Shown here in pieces: positions 1-13,000 of a stretch of DNA of 64,000 nt. The DNA is from Heterotrichella gracilis (taxonomy: Eukaryota; Sar; Xanthophyceae; Tribonematales; Xanthonemataceae): positions 1 to 64,000 of the forward strand of contig JAULBX010003999.1 of assembly GCA_032358255.1 (NCBI GenBank), in the 5' to 3' direction. Made by a program: the position numbers and the translations under genes. The notes below the pieces were generated by a model that did no database searches, was not told the origin of the DNA, and saw only the letters and a program-made list of their open reading frames with translations. Each line of letters starts with the position of its first letter. Positions within the stretch are counted from its first letter, which is position 1.

Positions 1-2991
1 GCGGCGGGCGCGGCGCGGGCGGCGGGCGGCAGAAACGGCGGCGGCGGCGGCGGCGCGTCGTCATCGGAATCCTCCTCGGTGTTGTTGGCAAACTCCGCGG
101 AGAGCACCGGCGGCGGCTGGGACCGGGTCACAGGCCGCGGAGGGGGTGAAGGGGGTCCAGCTGCCCTTGCTGCTTGTTGTGGAGGCTGGCTAGGTGCGTG
201 GGAGGGGGTGATGGGTGGGTTGGGTTTGGGTCCCTCCCCTGTAGGGTTCCTTTGCCCTTTCTTCCCTGGCAGGTTGCCCTTCTGCAGGGCCTGGAGCTCC
301 TCCATGGTGAGGATGGTCTCCGCTTGGCTGTCGAATATCTCGTCCACCTTGCCCTCGTCCACCATGTCCTGCATCTCCTGCACCAAGGGGGTGACACACG
401 TTGGGGCACATTAAAATCGCTTTTTGAAACCACATTGAAGCCACGATTGCCTTGGCCAATCCCATGTGCATGCACCATGTGACCGCATTCGGTCTTTTTA
501 CCACGATCAGCTTAAAATTTCGGCTTCCTTAAAAACCCCACAAGCACATGCCGGTAGTAATCAACAACACTACAGGAGGGCACTATCGCCAATGCATCCA
601 ACAACAGGCCTCCACATGTATTCCTGCATTGCCCGCACCTTCATTTTCTTCTGCGCCTCTGCAGCTATCATCTCCTGGATGTCTGGCAGGTCATTGGTGG
701 CCCTGCCGCTCTCCTCCCACATCTCACGGGAGGGATTCTTGCGGGTGCGCTGGGACTGCAAAGGAAAGAGGAAAACCCTTCAAGTTTTTGCGGGTGCAGT
801 GAGACTGCAAGAGAGGATGCCGTGCTGGGGTAAAATAGTTTTCGGGAACATGGCCAATGTGAAGGGTCCTTAGCATTTTGAGGGGATGATGAGCATTTAC
901 AGAGGGGATGATAAGCATTGACATATCATTGGATCCGTACATCATGTACCCCTAATATGGTTAAGAGAATCGCAGAGGCACAACATACTCCTTTTCTGAA
1001 ACCCTACCTTGACTGCTTCCGCCAACACCATCCCCCAGCACCCTGTCCCCAGCATCTCCATATAACCCCACATGCCTACATGGGAATCCCAAGCCCTACA
1101 TAAACCCTGGCCAACAACCCTACCTTGACTGCTTCCGCCAGCACCTCCCCCAGCACCCTGCCCCCAACATCCTCTATGGACCCCTCACCCCATTTCAGGC
1201 CCCTCCATGTAATCCTAACCCTACATGCAACCCTACGCCCTTCCCAAAAGCCTACCTTGACTGCTTCCGCCAGCACCTCCCCCAGCACCCTGGCCCCATC
1301 CTCCTCCATGGCCACAGCGATGCACACCGGGGGCAGCCCAGACTCCTCGAGCAGCTCAACTAGGGCAGCCTGGGCTTGGATGCTGCGGTAAGGGGGTGGG
1401 TGGATTGGATGGGGTAGGTGCAGGGGAGGTGTGTTGGCGCTGCTATGTAGAGATTGGGGGGATGTGGTGCTGGTGGTGGGGGCAAGCGATACCGTGTGTA
1501 GGGTAATGTGTCTGGTAGGATAAGCATGGGTACAATAGGGTAGAGGCGGGGCGCATCCACCACTAGTTTGCGGTTGAGTAGGAGGTGCAGCAAGTGACAT
1601 CCATGCCGGGCGAATTAGGATGCTGCTCTGGGCACGATGAGCAGTCATTGTGTACACTGCCTTTGTATATAATCCTTTCATGCCCAACTGTATGGGAGGT
1701 ATTCACATACAATATCGTGTCAGAGGGTCTGATCGGGCCATTGCCAAGCCTCGCCAACCATGCAGGGTTGCCAGGCTGCCACTAAAACCCCACGCTAGCG
1801 TCTTTGGGTTGCCCCCACCACCTACCTCATCCCCGAAAACAGCATGGTGCGGTTGGATCCCCAGCCGCCGCCCCTGATCCAGTCCCCGGGACGCGGCGAC
1901 TCCCAGTCGGGTTCTGGGGATTCCAGCGCCTGGTCCAGGGTTTGGTACAGCAGCTGTTGCGAGCAGGGGACCACCTTGATGGCCTGGCCACCTGCGGAGT
2001 CGAGTATGATGCGCACCATGGCTAGCTCCTCTGCTCGGAAACCCGCCAGCACCACCGCCTGCGGGAGGAAAATAAAACATTTTTTTATTAGATAAAAATA
2101 GGAGAGCAAATGGGTTATTCAATGTATTCTTTATTTATGCGCGCCATGGCAAGCTTTTTGGCTTGGACCCCGGCCAGCATAACCACCTGCTAGTGGGCGG
2201 CTGGGGTATTTTGGAGGGTGGGCGGCAAGCTTATACGGTGTGGTCTTGATAGCAGCCACAAAATGCATACACACGCCAGGACACCATATGCATGCATACA
2301 TGTGACGCAAACAAAACACGCATGCACGCACAACGTTGTGCAGTATATAATCCTAAATCCGAAAAGGCCTGATAAACATTTTTCGCTGAGTGCTGCACTT
2401 ATTTGTATTCAGCGCCCATTATGCATGCATATGCGATGGGCAGCCGACACATGCCGTGGAAAAAGGATGCGAGAAAAAGCGATTGCCTCCCCCTGCTATG
2501 CAAACAACCCATACCTCTGGCCCATACAGTTCCTGGTTCTCTATGTCGTCCATCAGGAACTGGGGCGTGTTTTCTCCCGTGGAGAACAGGTCCTCCAGCT
2601 TGAGGTCGTCCCCCAAGGGGTCGATGTCGTCGGCAGAGAAGCCTAGCTGCGCGTTGTACTCGTCCTCGTCCAGCCCCATCTCCTTATAGTACGCCTCGTC
2701 CAGACGGATGCTATCGAAGTCAGGGTTTTCCGGCTGCTCATCCTCGTCATCCTCGGGGTGGTGGGGTTCCGTCACATGCTCGACAGGCGGCTGGCTGGCA
2801 GGGGTGGGATCGAACCCCGGCCCGCTGTGCGCCGCGAGGCGCACCACGAAGCGGCGATGCCGTGGGCCAAGTGCGTGCTGGAGGTGTGGCAGGACGCCGC
2901 CCTGGTGCGATGGTTTGATTGGGCGCTGGCTAGTACTGCACGGCACAGAAAGGTGCCGTGCCACATGCATGCTAGCCAGCCCAGTCTGCAT
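1..2991 (-). CDS. Unrecognised acidic, probably plastid-targeted protein (3' end beyond window)
   Basis: Five exons join in frame: 2515-2991, 1826-2058, 1256-1382, 639-755 and 1-377; the last stays open to the window edge, so the C-terminus is missing. The ATG at 2991 opens a basic, Ser/His/Arg-rich stretch ending RRFVVRLAA, which resembles a chloroplast transit peptide (inference). A very acidic segment (runs such as PEDDEDEQPENPDFD and DEDEYNAQLGFSADD) follows. The middle exons encode an alternating hydrophobic domain starting AVVLAGFRAEELAMVRIIL and continuing LVELLEESGLPPVCIAVAM. It faintly recalls the small DUF3783-type domain of plastid/bacterial proteins, but I would not rely on that. 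The last exon is a charged helix (EMQDMVDEGKVDEIFDSQ) running into a long Pro/Ala/Gln-rich tail with seven consecutive prolines. Function unknown. Introns hold copies of the exon 2 and exon 3 edges. Confidence 0.72.
1002..1312 (+). repeat. Three tandem copies of the exon 3 donor edge, acidic-protein gene
   Basis: Copies begin near 1002 and 1118; the functional edge is at 1251-1312. Each has CCTACCTTGACTGCTTCCGC followed by Cys/Pro-coding-like CCCAGCACCCTG. Spacing is 116 and about 133 bp, and the copies lie in the intron after the exon. Confidence 0.9.
2136..2195 (+). repeat. Degenerate copy of the exon 2 acceptor side
   Basis: Resembles 2006-2065 (GCGCGCCATGGCAAGC versus GCGCACCATGGCTAGC, then GGCCAGCATAACCACCTGC versus CGCCAGCACCACCGCCTGC). 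It lies in the intron upstream of exon 2. Confidence 0.8.
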
Positions 2992-4007
2992 AGTATTGAA
3001 GAATACAGACGGAGTAACCCCGCTGTATCGACAGAAGGCTAATGCTTTGAACTAGCCTACGGAACGCTGTTTTGCACAACTGTGGTTGCAATGCTCACAG
3101 CCCCCCACACACAACCTGACCTACACCCCCGGACTGGTGGGCGAGAGCAACAGCGTTGCGTTCCTATAATAAAATGAACAGTAAGACATATTAGGGGTAT
3201 GTTTGCTGTATGCGGAACCACCAAGCTTTGACCTCAAACTTTGAGCGAGGTTCCTGGAAAACAAAACCTTTTTCCTTCCGTTTTTACGTCGATTTTACTT
3301 TGAAAAGCGTCATAATTTCCACCGAACCCCTGCTAAGATGAAGAGCAAACCTTGTGGGCCACAGGTGGGTGACAGGGAAGACACATTCACCGTGGCCCAC
3401 CTCAGTTGTCCAGCACTTTGTGCCAACAGTTAACATGTAATTATAATTCGCATTGTCTGTGATGATCACCTCCCCACGTCTGTGACATCAAGTGCGTTGT
3501 GCTGTTGTGACAAGACAGTCTCACCCAGAGTCTGGAGCGCTACCCACCCAGTAACCAGCTGGAGCATGTATTACACCCCATATACCATGCACGCCACCGC
3601 CTGAATCCTATGCAGTTAACCACTGTAACCAATCCACATGCAACAATCCACCTGGTCCACAACTGCACCTTTAGACCAGGGCACCTCGCTGTCCCCGAGA
3701 CACTGTTCTCCTCCTCCCCTCCGAACCCCTCACATATTCTTCCCCTTCCCCAACGCAACACCAACCCACACCCCATTAATACCCCCCCCCCCCCCCTTCT
3801 CCCAGTGCACACACACACAGCGCTACCCTGGCCAATCAGGGCCAAAACCCTGTGGCCGGGTGTAGTGTGACCCTTTAGCAGAGTTTGTGCAATATCCCCT
3901 AGGTAAGGCTTCCACCCCCGAGACACCTCAGTATCCCCAGTGCCCGCAGTATCCCCAGCTGGTCAGCTCCAACCCAAGCCACTGATCCAGGGTTTCCCAC
4001 CCCCTGC
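2992..4007. other. Intergenic: upstream of the acidic-protein gene and 3' UTR of the Snu114 gene
   Basis: Both flanking genes are on the minus strand. The right part should be the 3' UTR of the Snu114 gene; the left part should hold the promoter of the acidic-protein gene. A 15-base C run lies at 3782-3796. The small open frames here have no recognisable product and no splice-consistent partners. Confidence 0.6.
3571..3575 (-). terminator. Candidate polyadenylation signal TGTAA for the Snu114 gene
   Basis: TGTAA, the usual chlorophycean poly(A) signal, reads on the minus strand about 430 bp after the stop. This is a plausible 3' UTR length for such algae, but the motif is short and could be chance. 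Confidence 0.35.
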
Positions 4008-7000
4008 TCACAGTATCTGCTGCAGGTCTGCATCCTGCCTGGCCAACTCCAGGAGCATGGGGTCGTCGAAGAACTTATTGATGCTCACGTCGTCGCTCAT
4101 ACCCTGCGCATGGTTTGAGACACGGGTCAGGTGGTGGTGGCGTGGTGGTTGGGAAGGGGCGGTTGCAATGGGCAACATCATGCTGCGCCAAGCCGCAATT
4201 TCCAAGCGTCCAAGGTACATCTCAAAACCCAAAGAGGTTTGAAAGCAATGTTCACAGGCACCAGGATGGTCGTCAGGGGCGGTAGTACCTCCGTGGCTCC
4301 CAGGATGCCAACCATGCTCATCACAGTATGGAACAAAATTTGATGTGTCATGTTGTGTGCGCACTCGGGACACACCCTTTGGCATGCATTTTGTTCCACC
4401 CCCCAAACGTTCCAGCCAACCTTTTGCATTGTTGGGCGTTGGCCATAAACTCGCACCAAAGTAACACACCACACATCCAGGCACACCGCCCAAAACCCGC
4501 TGCCCGCACCTTGCGCCGCCGCGTCTTGACCATGAACTCCCTGGCCAGCACGTTCATGGGCGCAGGCTCCAGGCCGGCGCAGCACATCTTAAAAACCCTC
4601 GCACCCTACCCCCAAACCCTCCTTTCGCCAACACGCCTTCACCGCATACCACCCGCAACCACGTCTTCACAACCCTTAAACCTAAGCCCGCTTCCCAAAA
4701 CCTCTGCCCCCACCTTGCGCCGCCGCGTCTTGACCATGAACTCCCTGGCAAGCACGTTCATGGGTGCAGGCTCCAGCGGGCGCAGCACGATGCTCTTGTC
4801 CAGCGGGTCACCCGGCACAATCTGCCAGTGGTCAAACACAGACTGACAGAAGGCCTGGCCCTGTGGGGGTGGTGGGGAGGTGGGGTGGGGTGAGGGGTGG
4901 GTAATTTGGGTGGTGCGGGGTGTGGATGTTTTGAGTGTGGTGTGTTTAGTGGAAGACGTGTGCTGGTGGGTTTTGCTGGGTTGGGTGGGGTGCTGTGAGG
5001 GGAGGCGCAATCAAGCCATGTAACATTGACTGCACTCTAGAAATCCATGCATTTGCCAAGCTGCAGTGCCAGTGCAGGTTAAGGTACAGATTTGCGTGAA
5101 CCAAGCACCTGGTTAAGATGCGTATACCCTAATCAGGTCCAAGTTTTCACAAAGGTAAATAGGTTACCTGCGTGTGGTAGCGCAGATCTGTCTCAAAGCC
5201 AAAGCTCTCCACCACTGGCAGAAAGCACCTGACCAGGAAGATGGGCGTGCCTGGTTTGGGCAGGTCCTGGGTCACGTGGCCTCGCCGCTTGGACAGCACG
5301 TTGTAGATGGCGGTGATGCAATCTGGAAGGGGGGGTGATCAGCTCATGAGGGGCGTACGGGGTGTATCAAAGATGCAGATGGTGCAATTCACTGCGAGCC
5401 ACGTGCCACGGGCGGCCATGTCCAGGACTTATAACCTCCCAAATCCTCATGCCCAAAAACCCTAACCATCAAATCGCAGAGTCTAGTATCCCCGCGAAGT
5501 ACACAGGCTCCACAAGACGGAAGGTAGGATGGAACCCCAGCCCCAAACCCTTATAACACACACAAACCCTCTAAAACCTACCTGCCGGCGTCTGGATCTC
5601 CACGTAGTACACTGGCTCCATGAGGCGGGGTGTGGCCATGAGGAAGGCGGAGTAGCACACGCGGCGGGCGGTGGGGATGACCTGCCCCCCCCCTCGGTGC
5701 AGCGGCTCGGGCGCAATGGCGGCATCCAGGATCTTGAACTTGACGTTCCGGATGGGTTCGTCGCACAGCGGGCCCTCCCGCGTGCCCCATTGGAAGCCCT
5801 GCGGGTAGGGTGGGGTGGGAGGGAGGTGCATATACCAAGTTCGCATTTCCCTTGGTTTCAAGAAAAATCAAAAAATTAGAAAGTATTATTTCGAATGGGT
5901 TCTATGCCACCCACGCTCAAATCCAACCATTCTGTGCATTGCAGCAACATTCAAAGCCACTTGGCAGCAACATTTACACCCACATGGGCCCCCGGAGCAC
6001 ACAGCACCCCCCCACGACCCATACTCAACAGCAAAACCCTAACTCAACCCTAAAACCCTACCCACCTGCACAATGGACTCGCGCACCGCCCCCAGCAGGC
6101 CCTTGTCCACCTCAGCAGGCAGGGTGTCATCCAGCAAAATGTTGGGACCCGCCCGTTCGGGCCCAAATGCCCACACGCTCCGCGCCGCCAGCAGATCCCA
6201 GTCGTACTTTGACTGGAAGAAGTCGCCCAGGCGCTTGCGAGGCCACTCGATCCTGACTGCGCCACCCTCGATGTCCTCGGCAAGACCCTAAACGAGGGTT
6301 TTAAGGGGGTTACGGGGGGAAGAAAACCCCTAGGGGAGGGTTTGGGGTGGCGCTGTACAGGTCTGGGGCCAGAGGAGCAAAGTATGCTTTGACAATAGTG
6401 GTGGAGGGTCTTTTCTGCCAGGTTTCTAGCACAATGCCATGTGGGCTCATCCTCAAATATCAAGGTAATTTTGCCCTAAATGTATTGATGTTACGTTAGG
6501 TATGAATGACTCCACCCCATTCCCCACCCCTCACCTTCTCCAGCGGCTCCGCGATCATGGTGATCTTGTTGCGCTTGTTGGGCGTCTCAGCAAAGCACTT
6601 TAGCGAGGAGGTCTCCACCACAGTCTCGCAGAACGACACCACTGGGTCGGCGACCTTGACCTCAACCTCGGCATACAGCTCCCGCAGGTCCTGTGGGGTG
6701 TTTATTTATTTTAAATGATACATGACGACGATGTTATTTTCAACTACCTTTGAACAAAGCAAGAATCCGTGTGAAGATCAATGCTATATAGAGATGTATG
6801 GGGAAATAGTGGTGTAGTCAAAACCTGGCCGCACCTTTATGAGTGAGGTCAGGTACACCCTTGTGCCCAGGGAAGCATTTTTATAAAAGCGATGTACTAA
6901 CAACAATGCATGTAACAATAACAAACCGGGAAACATCGATAACTAAACGGTGCCTAGTTTGTTTTAGAGCCATGCCACAAAGAAAGCTGCACCTTCATGA

Positions 7001-10000
7001 GCGAGTCCAGGTAGACCTCCCCTGTGCCCAGCATGTAATGGATAAAGATTTACACGTATGTACAATTATTTATATCGAATTCGCTGACGATACACAGGAC
7101 CATTGACAAAGAAGCTGCCCGCACCTTCATGAGCGAGTCCAGGTAGACCTCCCCTGTGCCCAGGATTGTGTGCTCCCCTGACTCCTCCACCTTGGTCACT
7201 GCAAGGGGGTAGCTCTTGTTGATCTTGCGCAGGCCCTCAACCATCTTGGGCAGCTCGCTGGGGTTGAGCGGCTCAGTGGCGATCTTCATCACGCTCTGGG
7301 TCTGGAAGGTCAGCGGCCTGGAAGTGACAAGTAACCAAGTATAAGAAATGTACATAAAAAAAAAAAAAAAAAAAAAAACATTATATTATTGAGTAGTTTC
7401 ATCATCTTATCATGCTATGGGTCTGGACGATGAGCGGCATGGAGGGGAAGGCGCGGAAGGGATAAAGCCTCTGTTGCCACAGCATCACCCGCATGAAAAC
7501 AAATAATCATTGACGCATAAGCATTGACAAAGCCAGCCACAGGCATGCAAGAGCAGGCCTGTGCCCTGAACGCACAGGAGAGCACCAGCCCCACCTGAAT
7601 ATGTACAGGTCCTCCTCAAAGAACTCCGGCACCAGCGTGGCTGTCTTTGTGATGGTGGCGTCCACCCCTTGGAGCAGCACCCAGTTGCCAGCCACCGCCT
7701 TGGTCAGGGGAATCCTGCATGGGGAGAGATGTGTGTCTGGGGGGGTTGTTACATGTATACAATCCACTGGGGATGTAAAAAGGCATGATGGCGATACTGG
7801 TGGCGCTACATGGACACAATGGATCAGGCCATTGGTGGTGTTTTGCATGGAGGCCAAGCCTAAATGAGGGTTGTACACTATGGCCCCCAAACCTCCCGGC
7901 TACCCCACACAGAAATGCGCACCTGTATCTGGCCTGGTAGGTCCACACGTTGGTCACCTCAGCCACACACGAATCCTCCTCGTCGTCGGGCGAGTAGGCC
8001 TCACCTAGCACGCGCACCTGCAGCCATGCGGGGTATAAATTCAATTTCAAGTCCACATATTGTTCCAACATATCCCTATGTCCCAGCAGCAAAGCGAAAG
8101 GGTTGGCCACCCTACACCCATCCCACAAATAAGTGTCTGCGGGCAGAGTATCGTATTGACTTCTCATAACCCCAGGAACTGGCATTGATTTGGTACAAAG
8201 AGGGTGGTCCCCGCCTTCCATCGCCATCCATACACAGGCAACACACACCGCAAACACAAGACACAAAGCAGTCTACCAGCTTACCTTGTCCCCTGGCTTC
8301 ACGGTGCCCGACAGTATCCTGCCGAACGCGTCGAAGCCCGATGCGTCTGTCTTTGGGAACAGCTTGCACACGTAGATCATGATGGGGCCGCGCGGATTGC
8401 ACGCCTTCATGTGCGCAACAACTTCGCCATCCTGGGGGCCCGTGTAGCACCGCTCAACCTGGGAAGGGGGGGGAGGAGTGTGTCAATTAGGAGGAAGATG
8501 GGCGTGCATGCACGCTGGGGATAGCAGATGTGTGCATCTTATGATTTTTTGTCCTGGGTCTTGGTTGCTGTGTGGGTGACCTAGACCCTAAACCTTGAAC
8601 CCTAAAACCTATTGGTCATGTAATGTGGTCGTGTGATGACCTCCGCCACAGGCGGGAATCAGCCCACTACCGCTTTTCCCCCGGAAGCCCTCCACAACGC
8701 TATGCCTCACACCATCCTGCTTCTTTCACCAAGCACCTGCAATGATCACCCCATCTCCAAACCCCACCACCCACTTCACTGCCCCACCTTCTTGGCCGCA
8801 ACAACCTTGGAGGAGGGCAGGTGCCTGGCACTTACATCCTCAAGGGAACTGTGGGCGATGCCGAACATTATTGCGCAGCCTCCTTAGGGAAGCTTCTGCC
8901 ATCCCCGCCACCCCCACCCCGTTCCCACTCCCAATCACCCATCACCCCCTCCCATCCACCCAGCAATTTCCACACACCACACCGCGCCCACCTTCTTGGC
9001 AGTGGCCACCTGAAGGGCAGGTGCCTAGCCACCATTCAGCGATGTCTGTGGCGCTGCCAAAGATCTTGGCGCATGCCTCCTCAAACGAGCACCTTGCCAT
9101 TCACCTAACCCCACTCCCACTTCCCATCACACCCACCCAGCAACTCCCCCCACATCCCCCCACGCACCTTCTTGGCAGTGGCCACCTTTGAGGAGGGCAG
9201 GTGCCTGGCCACCATGTCCGCAATGCCTGTGGCGCTGCCAAAGATCTTGGCGCATGCCTCCTTGAGCAGCGCCTTGACATCCATGCCGTAGGATGAGGGC
9301 TTGAGCCACACGCCCAGGTCGTCCATCATGCCCTTGATGGAGGCGTCGTGCTCACCCAGGACCTGCAGTTGTAGCAATCAGGGTTTAGGGCTTAGGGCTT
9401 AGGGTCAGTGTGAGGGTTGAGTTAGGGCACCTGTCCAGCGGTGTGCCGCAGCCACCACCATCCGCCACCAAACATCTGCAACCCCCCTCCGTCACCCATT
9501 CAGCCACCATCCGTGCTTAAATTACCATGCCGCCGCCTTACATGCGAGTGACTCTCCAGAGGGCCCGCATGCAGGTAAGCCAGTGCGGCCAACTAGGTGG
9601 CAAAGTGTGCATACGTTGGGCTACACTCCACACGCCAGTCTCAACGGGGTCACCACACCCACCACCCAGCCAGCGCCCCAGCGCCACCCACCTGGCTGTA
9701 AATCTTGTACAGCGGCTCCAGAATGAACTCCACAAAGGAGCGCTTGGGCGACTCGGCATCCAGAGGGGCCTTTTTCCTGAACACCCGGGTGTCGGGGTGG
9801 AAATACATGTCCCCCCACAGCCGCCGCGCAAACTCGCGGTGGTCCACTTGTGCCCCATACACCTGGCAGTACATCTTGGCAAAGGACTGGAGCGTGAACG
9901 ACCACCCGTACTGTGCAGCCACGAAGGCCACGTTGCCCGCCAAGGGGTCCAGCTGCGGGTGGGGGAATGGGGGGTTAAGGCCGGGGGTGGGGTGGATGGA

Positions 10001-13000
10001 GGGGTGGGGGGGGTGCGGTAAGGGGGTATGAGGTGCATGCGGAAACGCGGGAAAAAAGCGGGGCGGTATGGGTAGGGGATTGTGCGCCAACCGATGTTGC
10101 AGTTGCAGGTCAGTTGTCCAGCGGTCACAGCAACTGCAGCACCAATTTAACTTTGAACACACTGGTTTGATGTAGAGGGGCACACCAAGGTTTTCTTAGG
10201 GTTCTCACGCACCAGAGGCATCTCCTCCCCTCCCGCGTACGTCTCAATGAGGCCGTTGACCTCGTCGATTGTGTGCCGCAGCTTGAAGTATGCGTCCGTG
10301 GGGGGCAGCTTGAGCTCGGTGATGAGCCGGTCAACCTGGGGCCAGGGGTATAGGATGTTTATATAGTTAATGAAATGATTTTTATGATGACGAGGAGCAT
10401 GCTTATATTCATCAGGATTGACGGTGACAAGCACGACGCAATGCATGGACCCATATGCATCTCCCAAGCAGAGCGACTCCCAACCCAGGGATTCATGCAA
10501 AAGCTTGCGCTACACATAGAAAGAACAAGACACGTGACATGCAGCACCCCACCTTTGACAGCACCAGCACGATGGCCAGACCCTCGCTTAGGGCTTGCCT
10601 GATGGCCCGGTCTGTGGCCACCATCACCCCCTCCACCGCATCCACCACCAGCACCACACCGTCAGACATGCGCATGGCGGCAGACACCTCGTCGTTGAAG
10701 TTGACGTGGCCTGGGGTGGGGGAGGGGAACATCTAAAGGGTCATGGGTGCACGATGAGGGTGTTCAGAGGTTAGAAGATGCAACCCCTACCCCCCTTCTC
10801 CAGCATCAACAGACATGGGGCAGGCATTGAGCCTTGACACGCAGCCCACCCCACCCCACCGGCCCACAGGACACCCACCACAGCCTCACAGCCTTCATAA
10901 ACACACCACCACCACCCCACACCCCGCCCCTCCACCCACCTGGCGTGTCAAACAGGTTGACCAGGAACGACTTCCCGCTGTCGGTCTCCAGCACCAGCGA
11001 CATGGGGCAGGCCTTGAGGCTGATGCCGCGCGCCTGCTCATCCAGCCGGGTGTCTGTGAAGCGCATGGGCTTCTCGTTGGAACGCACCTCGTGCCGGACC
11101 TCGTGCGTCTGCTCGATCAGCATGTCAACAAGCTGCGAGGGGGGGTATACGGGAAGACGTTAGGGGTTAGGATTTAGGGTTTGGCGCATGCCTCGATGCA
11201 GGGCAGGAACCCTCTCCCACAGGCCTCCCTTCCTCATTGCCCCGTCACCCCGTCGCCTCCACATGGATTTGCCGCGGAGCATGTGGCCAACCACTGCCAC
11301 AATTGGTGGATGATGCAGGTTTTCAGGTCCCCCCCCACCCCCCAATGCCCGCAGCCACCCATTTTGGTCTTTGCTGTAGTGCAGTTGGCCCACCACCAGC
11401 ACAATACAGCACTCCACATGCGGGTAATCTCCCCCACAAAAACCACCACACAAATCCCATACCCCACACCCCCTGCCACCCACCATGGTCTTCCCGTGGT
11501 GCAGGTGCCCCACAATTGCCACGTTGCGGACCAAGTCGGGTGTGGCGGACAGGCCTGCCAGGAACTCGTTGGAGTAGGCGGAGGGAAGCGGCTGGCGCTC
11601 AAGTACCTCGATCTGCCGGTGCTTCACAGGGGCGATGATGGGGACCTGGGGGCAGGGGTGGGTGAATGTGCAGGGTGGGTGATGTGTGTGTGTGGTGTGG
11701 AGGGGGTTCTTTGTGGTAGTGGGGTGCTTCTGAGGGTGGAGTGGTTGCGTGTGGGTTAATTGAGTAGGAGGAGGTTTCGATATGCAACGTTTTGGGGACT
11801 GGTGTGGAGTGGGTGCAGGCAAGTGAGGGGGACGGCGATGCGTGCCCCTGCCCTGGCCTGCGCAGTACCCACATAGCTTGCACCTCCCCACCGCCATGCA
11901 CAGGTGGCACACGCCACTACCCCGCGCCTTAACCACTCCCATGGTTCTTGCAAGACTTGCGGCCGGTTTCTCACCATCATCCTTTGCAAAAATGTCTGTG
12001 CAAAAGAAAGGTGCACCTTTATGCCATCTTTGTGTTTGCCACCAACACATGCCAGTGAACCACCATCCCCGCTCATCCCACCACCGCCACCGCACCCGCC
12101 CCCAAGCACCATCCCTTGCTGGCACACCCCAAAGCTTTGTGCTGCAGTGTGCAGTCCCACCACCCACCACCATCCACCCACCACCATGCCACCCACCTCC
12201 AACGGTTGTGCGTCCTCATCCATGACCAGCGCCTCGGTTTCCTTGCCAAAGGTCTCCTCAGCAGTCGGGTAGTACTTCTTGTCCTCCTGCAAAGCAAAGA
12301 GAAATGTGAGCAAAAAAAAACATAGGCGCCTCATCGCGACGCAAGCATGAGACTGGTGGGTTGAAGAGACCAAGTGAGAGTTGCTGGGCACTACGCCACA
12401 CGTCCCTCCCATTGTTGCTTGAGACAGGGGCTGCACATAAGGCATAGGGCTCAAGTCCAAAATTTAAAGATCCCACCTGGAGCACGATTGAGGTCCCGGG
12501 TTCCTCCTCCTCTTCCTCATCTTCTAGCCCGGCGGTGGCATGGAAGCGGGCGTTGGCCCGCTCCTCGGCATCTTCCATATCCTCATCTTCGTCATCCTCG
12601 TCTAGTACCCCCTCCTGCTCCTCCTCCTCTTCCTCCTCGTCCTGTTCAAGGGGTGTTGCATAATGAGGGGGTGATGGCGTGCATGGGAGGGTGGTGGGTG
12701 AGGGAGCGGGGGCTGGTTATAAGGGTGGGGCCGGTGCATGGAAGTTGCTGGTAGTGGGAAGGAGGGGTGAAGGGGAGAGGTATCAAAAATTTGCTTATGC
12801 TGTACAGTAAGAAGGTGGAAAATCGGTGCATATTATGCAGATGCTGTCATATGCACGTTCACACATGCATGCATATAGCCACACACACCCTTCCACCCAC
12901 AAACTAGGCGCTGGAACTTTTACACAAGGAACCCATTATTAGTGCTGTCATGTGTAACTACCGCTGCATCCGCATACCTCCTCCTCGTCTGAAAGGTCTG

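Noticed and set aside
7356-7378. Poly(A) run as the tail of a SINE or processed copy
   Set aside because: No target-site duplication or upstream element body is visible; it is a simple homopolymer, U-rich in the transcript and near an acceptor.
11160-12173. A 337-codon open frame on the minus strand
   Set aside because: It spans introns 3 and 4 and exon 4 of Snu114; only 11484-11645 is coding. The openness comes from GC-rich low complexity.
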